DNA from: CAYOHP01 sp964403795 [NCBI: uncultured bacterium] | GTDB taxonomy: Bacteria > Muiribacteriota > UBA6191 > CAZXTJ01 | Reading direction: 5' to 3' | Length of the DNA stretch: 6,338 bases | Assembly (NCBI GenBank): GCA_964403795.1 | Contig: CAYOHP010000232.1 | Span: 1 to 6,338 of the forward strand | Part shown: positions 1-5,966 of the stretch, in pieces | Layout: each line of letters begins with the position of its first letter | How positions within the stretch are numbered: the stretch's first letter is position 1 | Program-made: the position numbers and the translations under genes | Notes under the pieces: generated by a model | The model's input: only the letters and a program-made list of their open reading frames with translations | What the model was told of the DNA's origin: nothing | The model's database searches: none

Positions 1-197
1 TCGACGATGGCGTTGCCGATGGCCCGCGCCTCGTCCTGGGCGATCTGCTCCCGGGCCCGCTGGGTGGCATTGTCGTAGGCGGTGACCGTGACGCCGACCA
101 GCATGCTCATGATCGAGAGACCGATCACGATCTCGACGAGCGAGAAGGCGCGAACCGCACTCGGAGCGCGCACCCGGGTCCAGGCGGGGGAGTTCAC
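1..197 (-). CDS. Type IV pilin/pseudopilin-like protein, 3'-truncated at window edge
   Basis: Only the first 65 codons are present; the gene runs off the left edge. Reading leftward from a GTG at 197-195, the product has a short basic leader (Arg at residues 8, 10 and 16), then a class III prepilin-type signal, A-FSLVEIVIGLSIMSML. Predicted cleavage is before Phe18, with the conserved Glu at mature position 5, followed by a hydrophobic helix to about residue 41 and a polar region (YDNATQRAREQ). This is the N-terminal methylation/assembly helix of type IV pilins and type II secretion pseudopilins, which are cut by prepilin peptidase at the inner membrane. GTG is chosen because the only nearby upstream ATG is out of frame and hits a stop at once, and because an AAGGA sequence lies about 10 bases upstream. 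The residue before the cut is Ala rather than the usual Gly. Whether it is a major pilin, minor pilin or pseudopilin cannot be told without the C-terminal part. Confidence 0.82.
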   Translation of the reverse strand, partial: MNSPAWTRVRAPSAVRAFSLVEIVIGLSIMSMLVGVTVTAYDNATQRAREQIAQDEARAIGNAIV

Positions 198-246
198 CTG
201 TCCATGATCCTTAGGACGGGAGTCGACAGAGGCCAACCCCCGCCAA

Positions 247-272
247 GGTAACCAGGCCGGGCCCTGGTTTCC
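247..272. repeat. Inverted repeat in the divergent intergenic region (possible operator)
   Basis: GGTAACCAGG (247-256) and CCTGGTTTCC (263-272) are inverted copies with one T/T mismatch, separated by six bases (CCGGGC). The repeat lies in the 111-base region between the leftward pilin-like gene and the rightward TPR membrane-protein gene. That position suits a regulator binding site serving either or both genes, or a 5'-leader hairpin. No convincing sigma70-type promoter could be picked out in this region. The symmetry is visible in the sequence; the regulatory role is inferred. Confidence 0.4.
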
Positions 273-308
273 AAGCGGGACCGGGCTCGGCCTACTCTGG
301 AGGGACCC

Positions 309-1376
309 ATGCGACGGCTCGCCTCTCCCGGGTGGCACCTGGCGATCCTGGCCCTCCTCCTGGCCCTCGAGGGACGGATCTGCCTCCTCTTCCACCCGCC
401 CACCGCGGCCTTGCTGCTGGCCTGGTGCCTGGCCCTGGGGCTCGCCGGCAATGCCCTGGCAGACGCCCCGGCCTTCAGGAAGCTCTCGCCCCTGCACCAG
501 CTGCGGGCCACCTGGGTGCTCCCGCTGGTCCACATGGCGTGCGCCGCCGGTGGACTGGCCCTGCTGCTCACGGGGGTCGCTCGGTTCGGGCCGGCGGACC
601 CATGGACCCGGGCGACCGGCCTGCCGGTGGCCTGGGTGGGCCGCCTGGTGCTGACGGTCTTCCTGCTGGTGCCCTGCTCGGGGGCGCTGCTCTGGGGCCG
701 GCTGGCCGGGCGTTACCTGGAAGCCCGCCGGGCCGAGCCGGGGCCCGCCCCCCGGGACCCCTGGCTCCCCAAGGTGGCTCTGGGCATGGGGGTGGTGCTG
801 GTCGGCCTGGTCTCCACCCTGGTACGGGCCCCCTCGGGCCGCTTCGCCCATCTCAGGGCCTGGACCCAACAGAAGCTCGGCGACCCCCGGGAGGCCCAGC
901 GCACCCTGGCGGCGGCCCGAGCCGCCACCCCCGGGGATCCCCTCTCCGACAGCCTCCTCTACCGCCTGGCCAAGATCTACGACGAGGACCTCTCGGAGCC
1001 CGGGCACGCCCTCCCCCTCTACCTCGAACTGGTCGAGCTCCATCCCCGGAGTCCCTGGGCCGACGATGCCGACCTGGCAGCGGCCCGCATCCTCCGGCGG
1101 GGCGAGCGCCTCGACGAGGCCATGGCCAGGCTGCGGGCCTTCCCCGACCGCCACCCGACGAGCGCGCTGCGGGGAGAGGCGGGCTGGCTCGCCTGCCAGG
1201 TCCTGGACCGCCTGGCCCCCGGACGGGAGACGGTCGCGTGCCTGGAGGCCCTGCGGTCGCGACGGGAGGTCGTGATCCGCCCGGAGCGCTACCCCTTCCC
1301 CATCGTCCGGGTGGCGACGCTGGCCCGGGAGGCCCTGGAGGCGCGACCTCCGGTACCCTCGGCCTCCGGGAGGTAG
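309..1376 (+). CDS. Multi-pass membrane protein with TPR-like C-terminal domain
   Basis: 355 residues starting at ATG 309, preceded by GGAGGG with a short spacer. The N-terminal half is membrane-embedded: hydrophobic segments lie at about residues 8-28, 31-51, 69-91, 108-130 and 154-173. The C-terminal half (about 180-345) is soluble and helical, with TPR-like spacing: 'ARAATPGDPLSDSLLYRLAK', then 'ALPLYLELVELHPRSPWADD', then 'DEAMARLRAFPDRHPTSA'. The recurring pattern (helix, 'hP.s..ad.A....') resembles the outer TPR motifs of BamD/YbgF-like proteins, which usually bind protein partners. I do not recognise a named family and no catalytic motif is visible. Its stop is 10 bases before the next gene's start, so it probably heads an operon with the repeat protein and the DUF362 protein. 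Role inferred only as a membrane-anchored scaffold or assembly protein. Confidence 0.8.
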   Translation: MRRLASPGWHLAILALLLALEGRICLLFHPPTAALLLAWCLALGLAGNALADAPAFRKLSPLHQLRATWVLPLVHMACAAGGLALLLTGVARFGPADPWTRATGLPVAWVGRLVLTVFLLVPCSGALLWGRLAGRYLEARRAEPGPAPRDPWLPKVALGMGVVLVGLVSTLVRAPSGRFAHLRAWTQQKLGDPREAQRTLAAARAATPGDPLSDSLLYRLAKIYDEDLSEPGHALPLYLELVELHPRSPWADDADLAAARILRRGERLDEAMARLRAFPDRHPTSALRGEAGWLACQVLDRLAPGRETVACLEALRSRREVVIRPERYPFPIVRVATLAREALEARPPVPSASGR

Positions 1377-1386
1377 ACTCGCACCC

Positions 1387-2394
1387 GTGGACCTCCCGGA
1401 CCTCGCCACCCGGCTGCAGCAGAGGCTCGAAGGCCTGGCCCTGCCCGAGGGCGGCTGGGGCTACCAGGCCGAGGGGCCGGCCTGGGTCGAGCCCACCGCC
1501 CTGGCGCTCCTGGCCCTGGCCCCGGCCGAGCCGGGTCCAGCGGTGCCCTTGAAGGGTCCCGGCCCGCTGGTCGCCGGGCTCAAGTTCCTGCTCTCCTGCC
1601 AGCACCCCGACGGCTGGCTCAGGGCCCACCGGGAGGACCCCGACCCCGGCTGGGCGACCTCCCCGGCCATCCTGGCGCTCGCGGCCTCGGGCCACGGGGG
1701 CAACGCCGAGCTGGCCGCCGCCTGGCTCGAATCCTGGCGGTCCCCCGCCGAGCTCCAGAGCGAGGAGGCCCGGATCGCCATCAAGGAGCTCCACGCCATC
1801 GACGTGCGGATCCCGGGCTGGCCTTGGTTCGGGGCCACCTCGTCGTGGACCGAACCGACCGCCATGGGCTGCCTGGCCCTGGCCGCGGTCCGGCCCGACT
1901 CGCCCCGGCTGGCCGGGGGCCTCGACTTCCTGGTGGACCGGGTCGGGCCCCGAGGCGGATGGAACTACGGGAATCCGATCGCGCTCGGGACCGTGCTCGA
2001 CGTCCATCCCGTGCCCACCGCCAAGGCGATCCTGGCCCTGTGCCGGGGAGGGCGATCGGGCGATCCGGCCGTGACCCGCTCGCTGCCGGTCCTCTCCGGC
2101 CTGGTGGAGGGCAATCCCTCGCGCCGGGCCCGGGCCTGGGCCTCGCTCGCCTTCCGGGCCGCGGGGTCTACGCCCGAGGCCGATCGGGAGGCCGAGGCGG
2201 CCTACGATTCCGGCGACGGACGGGGCGAGGGCCCGGCCCAGCCCGACGCGGTGGCGCTCTCGCTGCTGGCGGTGCGGGGCCGCCTGGGCACCCTTCCCTG
2301 GGTGCTCCGGAGGGCCGCGGCCGCGGAACGGACCGGGGACCAGGGGGTCGGCACCCCGGACCGCCGCCTCGGACCCGGAGGAGGTGACGGGTGA
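1387..2394 (+). CDS. Prenyltransferase/squalene-oxidase-repeat protein, probably non-enzymatic
   Basis: 335 residues with no signal peptide or membrane segment. It contains several aromatic-glycine repeats typical of the alpha/alpha6-barrel terpene cyclase/prenyltransferase superfamily: 'GGWGY...WVEPTALALLAL' at 22-44, 'DGWLR...GWATSPAILAL' at 75-98, 'PGWPWFGATSSWTEPTAM' at 143-160, and 'RGGWNYGNP...PTAKAILAL' at 189-218. A degenerate repeat follows near 245-257. The DxDD catalytic motif of squalene-hopene cyclases is absent, so cyclase activity is unlikely. A barrel that binds a lipid or another protein is more plausible. The start is GTG at 1387. A GGGAGG lies 13 bases upstream and overlaps the previous gene's stop, so the spacing is long and the start is slightly uncertain. 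The last 25 residues are low-complexity Gly/Arg/Asp. The stop overlaps the next gene's GTG by four bases, indicating translational coupling to the DUF362 gene. Confidence 0.85.
   Translation: MDLPDLATRLQQRLEGLALPEGGWGYQAEGPAWVEPTALALLALAPAEPGPAVPLKGPGPLVAGLKFLLSCQHPDGWLRAHREDPDPGWATSPAILALAASGHGGNAELAAAWLESWRSPAELQSEEARIAIKELHAIDVRIPGWPWFGATSSWTEPTAMGCLALAAVRPDSPRLAGGLDFLVDRVGPRGGWNYGNPIALGTVLDVHPVPTAKAILALCRGGRSGDPAVTRSLPVLSGLVEGNPSRRARAWASLAFRAAGSTPEADREAEAAYDSGDGRGEGPAQPDAVALSLLAVRGRLGTLPWVLRRAAAAERTGDQGVGTPDRRLGPGGGDG
2377..2384 (+). promoter_or_regulatory. Strong ribosome binding site for the DUF362 gene
   Basis: GGAGGAGG lies six bases before the GTG at 2391, inside the 3' end of the upstream gene. 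It supports the GTG start over the later ATG codons and fits the four-base GTGA overlap. Confidence 0.75.
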
Positions 2395-3473
2395 GCGACG
2401 AAGCCAGGCCCGTGGACCCGGACCCGCCTCGGGAGCCCGACCCCGGGCCGGCACCCTTGAGTCGCCGGGAACTGCTGGCCGGCGCCGGCACGGTGGCCCT
2501 GGCGGCACTGGCGCCTTCGGCCTTCCCCCCCGAGCCGCCGGTGCTGCCGAGGACCCCGCCCCCCCTCCCCGACCTCGGGGGCGGCAAGGTGGCGGTGGTG
2601 GCCTGCGGGACCTACCAGGAGCCGGAGCTCTCGGCGGCCTTGGCCCGGGCCATGGAGCTGGTGCCCCCTCCCCCGGTCCAGGGCAAGCGGGTGGTGCTCA
2701 AGCCGAACTTCGTCGAGTACCACCCCGAGCGTCCGGTCACCACCCGGGTGGAGCTGCTGCGGGCCACGGTGCGCCTGTTCCGGGACCTGGGGGCCCGCGA
2801 GGTGGTGGTGGCGGAAGGCCCCGGGCACCGGCGGGACAGCGACGAGGTCTGGTTCCGCTCGGGGCTGCTCGAGGCCGCCGACAAGGACGGTTTCCGGGCC
2901 GTCGACCTGAACGTGGATCGGCTGGTCAAGGCGGGCTTCCGGCCGCTCCCCGACCCGGGGGGGCTGGGGAAGAGCCGGCTCGCCGAGCTGTGGCTGCCCC
3001 GGACCGTGGTGGAGGCCGACCTCCTGGTGTCCATGCCGAAACTGAAGACCCACCACTGGGCCGGCATGACGCTCTCGATGAAGAACCTCTTCGGGGTGCT
3101 GCCGGGGGCCAAGTACGGGTGGCCCAAGAACCTGCTCCACTACAACGGGATCCCCCGCTCGATCCTCGAGCTCGCCATGAACGTGCCGGTCGGGTACTCG
3201 ATCGTCGACGGGATCGTCGGCATGGAGGGCGACGGGCCGATCATGGGGACGGCGGTGGCGAGCGGAGTGCTCCTGGTGGGCGAGACGGTGGGCGGGGTCG
3301 ACCGGGTGGGGGCCGAGCTGATCGGTCTCTCGCCCGATCGCATGGAGGCCTTCGAACTGGCCGGCCGGGCCGGGCTCCCGATCTCGGCGCCCTCCGAGCA
3401 GAGGGGCGAGCCGGTCGGGGCGCTCCGGCGCGAGTACCGGATGCTGCCGATGTTCGACTCGCTCCGGGGATAG
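2391..3473 (+). CDS. DUF362 family protein with Tat signal
   Basis: 360 residues starting at GTG 2391. The N-terminus is a Pro/Asp-rich extension, then a twin-arginine motif, LSRRELLAG (residues 23-31), and a hydrophobic stretch to about 45. This predicts Tat export, with folding and probably cofactor loading in the cytoplasm. The mature part shows DUF362 hallmarks: 'KRVVLKPNFVEY' (99-110), 'AREVVVAEGPG' (135-145), 'LLVSMPKLKTHHWAGMTLSM' (211-230) followed by KNLFGVLPG, and 'GYSIVDGIVGMEGDGPIMG' (268-286). Some family members carry C-terminal ferredoxin clusters; this one does not, and its only Cys is residue 72. DUF362 proteins have no settled biochemical function. The gene overlaps the upstream repeat-protein gene by four bases, so the two are likely produced together. 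The product would act in the periplasm or equivalent compartment, opposite a membrane-anchored TPR partner encoded two genes upstream (inference). Confidence 0.93.
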   Translation: MSDEARPVDPDPPREPDPGPAPLSRRELLAGAGTVALAALAPSAFPPEPPVLPRTPPPLPDLGGGKVAVVACGTYQEPELSAALARAMELVPPPPVQGKRVVLKPNFVEYHPERPVTTRVELLRATVRLFRDLGAREVVVAEGPGHRRDSDEVWFRSGLLEAADKDGFRAVDLNVDRLVKAGFRPLPDPGGLGKSRLAELWLPRTVVEADLLVSMPKLKTHHWAGMTLSMKNLFGVLPGAKYGWPKNLLHYNGIPRSILELAMNVPVGYSIVDGIVGMEGDGPIMGTAVASGVLLVGETVGGVDRVGAELIGLSPDRMEAFELAGRAGLPISAPSEQRGEPVGALRREYRMLPMFDSLRG

Positions 3474-3504
3474 GTCGCGGGGGGCTGGCAGGGCCGGGGA
3501 TGCG

Positions 3505-3521
3505 AGGCCGTCGGCGGGCCT
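3505..3521. repeat. Small GC stem-loop between convergent genes
   Basis: AGGCC (3505-3509) pairs with GGCCT (3517-3521) across a seven-base loop. It lies in the 64-base gap between the converging DUF362 and BMC-P stops, and a palindrome GGCCGCGGCC follows at 3522-3531. There is no T-tract on either strand, so it is not a textbook terminator. A GC-rich bidirectional terminator is possible, but short stems of this kind are common by chance at this base composition. Confidence 0.25.
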
Positions 3522-3537
3522 GGCCGCGGCCGCTGGG

Positions 3538-3822
3538 TCAGCCCTTGAAGTTCCGGCCCCGCACCGTCCAGCGATCGGCGCGGCCCACGATGCCGAGGTC
3601 GAAGGGCACGTAGGGATCCTCGATCCCGAGTCCGGCCTCCCGGGCCTCTTCCATGAAGACGTACTCCCCCACCCCGACCCCGATCCGGTCGCCGGCCACC
3701 ACCGGCTCGCCATGCGGCGTCAGGTGCTCGTCGACGAGCTGCACCATGAGCAGCGGGTAGCCCTTCATCCCCGGGGTGGAATGGCTGGTGACCAGCATCC
3801 CGACGACCCGCCCGAACTTCAT
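3538..3822 (-). CDS. BMC-P shell vertex protein (EutN/CcmL family), divergent copy
   Basis: 94 residues, the normal length for the single-domain EutN/CcmL (Pfam EutN_CcmL) family, which forms pentamers that cap the vertices of bacterial microcompartments. The start 'MKFGRVVGMLVTSHSTPGMK' matches the family's first strand, followed by 'YPLLMVQLVDE' (22-32), 'GDRIGVGVGEYVFMEEA' (44-60) and a closing 'VPFDLGIVGRADRW' (72-85). It departs from the usual 'GSSAR' loop, having EEAREAGLG instead, and so differs clearly from the other BMC-P in this window. Its ATG overlaps the isomerase stop as ATGA, and an AAGGA lies six bases upstream. It is the last gene of the leftward run visible here. Two unlike vertex proteins in one locus are common in BMC operons, where they may occupy different vertices or bind different partners. 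Confidence 0.88.
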   Translation of the reverse strand: MKFGRVVGMLVTSHSTPGMKGYPLLMVQLVDEHLTPHGEPVVAGDRIGVGVGEYVFMEEAREAGLGIEDPYVPFDLGIVGRADRWTVRGRNFKG

Positions 3823-4292
3823 GGCGATTCCTTGGCCCGGACCCGGTCGAGTTCCAGGATCTTCCGGACCCGCCGCAGGTGGCGCTCGCCCCCGAAGGGC
3901 GTGGCCAGCCAGGTCTCGACGATCTTCTTGGCGTGGCCGGGGCCCAGCGTCTGGCCACCCAGGGTGAGCAGGTTGGCGCCGTTGTGCTCCCGGCTGTTGA
4001 CCGCCGAGTAGAGGTCGTAGGCGTTGGCGGCGAGCACGCCGGGCACCTTGTTGGCGACCATGGCCGAGCCGATCCCGGCCCCGTCGACCATGATCCCGAA
4101 GTCGGCCCGGTCCCGGCTCACCGCCTGGGCGACGAGCAGGGCGAAGTCCGGGTAGTCGACGGTCTCGGCGGAGGCCGGACCCAGGTCGTCGACCTTGTGC
4201 CCGGCCTTCACCAGGAAGGCGACCAGCTCCTGCTTCAGGGCGAAGCCGCCATGGTCGGAGGCGATCGCGATCCGGCGGGGGGTGGTGGTCAT
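3819..4292 (-). CDS. RpiB/LacA/LacB-family sugar-phosphate isomerase, Cys-less active site
   Basis: 157 residues, typical for the RpiB/LacAB family (ribose-5-phosphate isomerase B or galactose-6-phosphate isomerase subunits). Family motifs are in order: 'RIAIASDHGGFALKQELV' (7-24), 'VDYPDFA' (45-51), 'DFGIMVDGAGIGSAMVANK' (64-82), 'SREHNGANLLTLGG' (100-113) and 'FGGERHLRRV' (133-142). In E. coli RpiB the third motif contains the catalytic Cys in ICGTG; here the matching residue is Asp70 (VDGAG). LacA-type proteins also have Asp there (VDAYG). His103 and Arg137 are kept. The start is the ATG overlapping the aldehyde dehydrogenase stop (ATGA at 4292-4289). Longer in-frame extensions upstream lie inside the dehydrogenase gene and are spurious. 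Placement between an aldehyde dehydrogenase and a BMC-P points to a microcompartment handling sugar phosphates. The exact substrate is unresolved. Confidence 0.9.
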   Translation of the reverse strand: MTTTPRRIAIASDHGGFALKQELVAFLVKAGHKVDDLGPASAETVDYPDFALLVAQAVSRDRADFGIMVDGAGIGSAMVANKVPGVLAANAYDLYSAVNSREHNGANLLTLGGQTLGPGHAKKIVETWLATPFGGERHLRRVRKILELDRVRAKESP

Positions 4293-5848
4293 ACGATCCG
4301 GAAATAGCCCTTGAGCACGCAGCGGCGCTCCCGGGTGAAGGTGCGGGCCCGGGTCATGCCCTCGCCGGTGCGGCCCGCGATCGAGAAGGCGGTGAAGCCC
4401 TCGCCCCCGTAGCCGAGCCCGGCGAGACAGGGGCCGTTCTTGACGAAGATCGAGACCTGGAGGCTCCGGGCCATGAGGTCCAGGGCCTCGAGATCCCGGG
4501 AGTGCATCATCGCGGTGTGGTTGTAGCCGTGCTCGGCCTTCACGGCGGCCTTGACCGCGGTCTCCACGTCGGGGACCCGGGCCACCGGGAGGATCGGCAT
4601 CAGCTGCTCGGTATGCACCAGGGGGTGGTCGGGCTCGACCTCCAGGAAGGCCAGGCGCACCGCGTCGTCCACCTGGATCCCGGCCTTGGCCAGGATCACC
4701 GAGGCGTTCTTGCCGACCAGCTTGCGCTCGAGCTTGCCGCCCGGGAGGATCACCTCGAGGAGGTCCTTCTGGCGGGCCGCCGGCACCTTGTAGGCCCCGG
4801 CCAGTTCCAGCTCCTTCATGAAGGCGTCGGCCACCGACGCCACCACGAAGACCTCCTTCTCGGCGATGCACACGATGTTGTTGTCGGTGGAGGCGCCGAC
4901 CAGCACATGGCGGGCGGCGGCCCGGAGATCGGCCGAGTCGTCGACCACCACGGGAGGATTCCCGGGACCGGCGCAGATGGCCCGCTTGCCGCTCTTCATG
5001 GCGGCGTCCACCACGGCCCCGCCCCCGGTGACCAGCAGCACCTTGATCCCGGGATGGGTCATCAGGCGCCCGGAACTCTCGAGGTCGGGGGTGCGGATGG
5101 CGGTCATCAGGTTGGCCGGACCACCCGCTTCCACCGCCGCCCGGTTCAGGAGCGAGATGGCGTAGAGGCTGACCAGCCGGGCGCTGGGATGCGGGTTGAA
5201 GACCACCGCATTCCCGCCGGCCAGGATCCCGATCGAGTTGTTGATGACGGTCTCGCTCGGGTTGGTCGAGGGCGTGACCGAGCCGATCACCCCGAAGGGA
5301 GCACGCTCGACCACGGTGAGGCCATGATCGCCGGTGAAGGCCTCGGGACGCACGTCCTCGACCCCTGGGGTCTTGTCCACCGCCAGGTAGTTCTTGGCCA
5401 GCTTGTCCTGGACCCGACCGAGCCCGGTCTCGGCGACCGCCAGTTCGGCCAGGAACGGGACCTCCTCCCGGAACCGGCGCCGCATGGAGGCGAGCACCGC
5501 CTCGCGCCGCTCGAGTCCGAGCTTGCCGAACCCGGCCTGGGCTTGGTTGGCGGCGGCCACCGCGTCGTCCATGGAGGCGAAGACGCCTTCCCGGATGCCG
5601 TCCTCGGCCCGCTTCTTCAGGTCGCCGCCGGTGCCGGCACCGGAGTCGCTCTTGGGTCGAGGGGACGAGGCCGGGACCCCGGAGCCCGACGGAGAGGAAG
5701 CGAACCAGCCGGCAGGGGTGGCGCCGGCTGCGGCAGGCTTCGCTCCGCCCGGAGCCGGAGCGGCCGGGGATCCCGACCCCGGCGCGCCCTCGCCACCGAG
5801 GCGGGAGAGCACCCGGCGCACGATCTCGTCGACTTCGGTCTCCGCCAT
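4289..5848 (-). CDS. CoA-acylating aldehyde dehydrogenase of a microcompartment (PduP/EutE type)
   Basis: 519 residues, longer than the roughly 460 usual for PduP/EutE. It oxidises a short aldehyde with NAD+ and CoA to acyl-CoA. Residues 1-18 (AETEVDEIVRRVLSRLG) form an amphipathic helix of the type that targets enzymes into BMC shells. Residues 19-76 are a Gly/Ala/Pro/Ser linker. The catalytic region starts near 77: 'GVFASMDDAVAAANQAQ' (88-104), 'APFGVIGSVTPSTNPSET' (183-200, with Asn196 as the probable oxyanion residue), 'VTGGGAVVDAAMKSGKR' (273-289), 'AGPGNPPVVVDDSADL' (293-308), and the nucleophile Cys327 in DNNIVCIAEKE. This combination closely follows PduP/EutE. The start is ATG 5848, with a GAGGAG-type RBS immediately upstream. 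The stop overlaps the isomerase start by four bases. The aldehyde substrate is probably released by an aldolase or other lyase encoded outside the window. Confidence 0.95.
   Translation of the reverse strand: MAETEVDEIVRRVLSRLGGEGAPGSGSPAAPAPGGAKPAAAGATPAGWFASSPSGSGVPASSPRPKSDSGAGTGGDLKKRAEDGIREGVFASMDDAVAAANQAQAGFGKLGLERREAVLASMRRRFREEVPFLAELAVAETGLGRVQDKLAKNYLAVDKTPGVEDVRPEAFTGDHGLTVVERAPFGVIGSVTPSTNPSETVINNSIGILAGGNAVVFNPHPSARLVSLYAISLLNRAAVEAGGPANLMTAIRTPDLESSGRLMTHPGIKVLLVTGGGAVVDAAMKSGKRAICAGPGNPPVVVDDSADLRAAARHVLVGASTDNNIVCIAEKEVFVVASVADAFMKELELAGAYKVPAARQKDLLEVILPGGKLERKLVGKNASVILAKAGIQVDDAVRLAFLEVEPDHPLVHTEQLMPILPVARVPDVETAVKAAVKAEHGYNHTAMMHSRDLEALDLMARSLQVSIFVKNGPCLAGLGYGGEGFTAFSIAGRTGEGMTRARTFTRERRCVLKGYFRIV
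5795..5848 (-). other. Predicted BMC encapsulation peptide (codons 1-18 of the aldehyde dehydrogenase)
   Basis: The first 18 codons encode a helix with alternating hydrophobic (V, I, V, V, L, L) and charged residues (E, D, E, R, R, R), set apart from the enzyme by a long disordered linker. This is the usual layout of shell-targeting peptides in BMC cargo enzymes. Cargo targeting is inferred from this layout. Confidence 0.65.
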
Positions 5849-5883
5849 CGCTCCTCCTCAGGGGGCGTCGCGCTCCCGGGGCC

Positions 5884-5904
5884 GTCCCGGCCGGGGCCCG
5901 GGAC
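5884..5904. repeat. GC-rich hairpin in the gap between BMC-P and the aldehyde dehydrogenase gene
   Basis: GTCCCGG (5884-5890) and CCGGGAC (5898-5904) form a perfect 7-bp stem with a seven-base loop. A further CGGG/CCCG stem (5912-5923) sits next to it. Both lie in the 118-base untranslated gap within the leftward operon (5849-5966), about 35 bases before the dehydrogenase start. No T-tract follows, so a role in mRNA stability or partial attenuation is more likely than full termination. The rest of the gap shows nothing recognisable. Confidence 0.4.
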
Positions 5905-5966
5905 CCGGGGCCGGGGTGCCCCGCGGCCTGGGCCGAACCGGTCGCCGACCTGGATCCGGGTGCGCC

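Noticed and set aside
205-239. Possible promoter for the pilin-like gene on the minus strand (TTGGCC, 17 bases, TAAGGA)
   Set aside because: Both hexamers match the consensus poorly, the putative -10 coincides with the likely ribosome binding site, and transcription would start at or inside the gene.
1387-2394. Squalene-hopene or other triterpene cyclase
   Set aside because: The aromatic repeats fit the fold, but the DxDD catalytic motif is missing and the protein is about half the length of true cyclases.
853-2508. 551-residue open frame on the minus strand opposite the TPR and repeat-protein genes
   Set aside because: It is a low-complexity Pro/Gly/Arg translation without recognisable motifs. 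Long antisense open frames are expected at this GC content, and the + strand genes have clear family motifs.
3522-3531. Palindrome GGCCGCGGCC between the convergent genes as a terminator or restriction-type site
   Set aside because: A 10-base G/C-only palindrome is unremarkable at this base composition. It has no loop and no T-tract.
2202-3713. 503-residue open frame on the minus strand opposite the DUF362 gene
   Set aside because: It is an antisense shadow of a well-supported DUF362 gene, and its composition (His/Arg/Pro-rich) is not protein-like.
3819-4871. 350-residue version of the RpiB-like protein starting far upstream
   Set aside because: The extra N-terminal part lies in another frame of the dehydrogenase gene and is Gly/Arg/Pro-rich. 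The RpiB homology begins exactly after the ATG at 4292, which overlaps the dehydrogenase stop.
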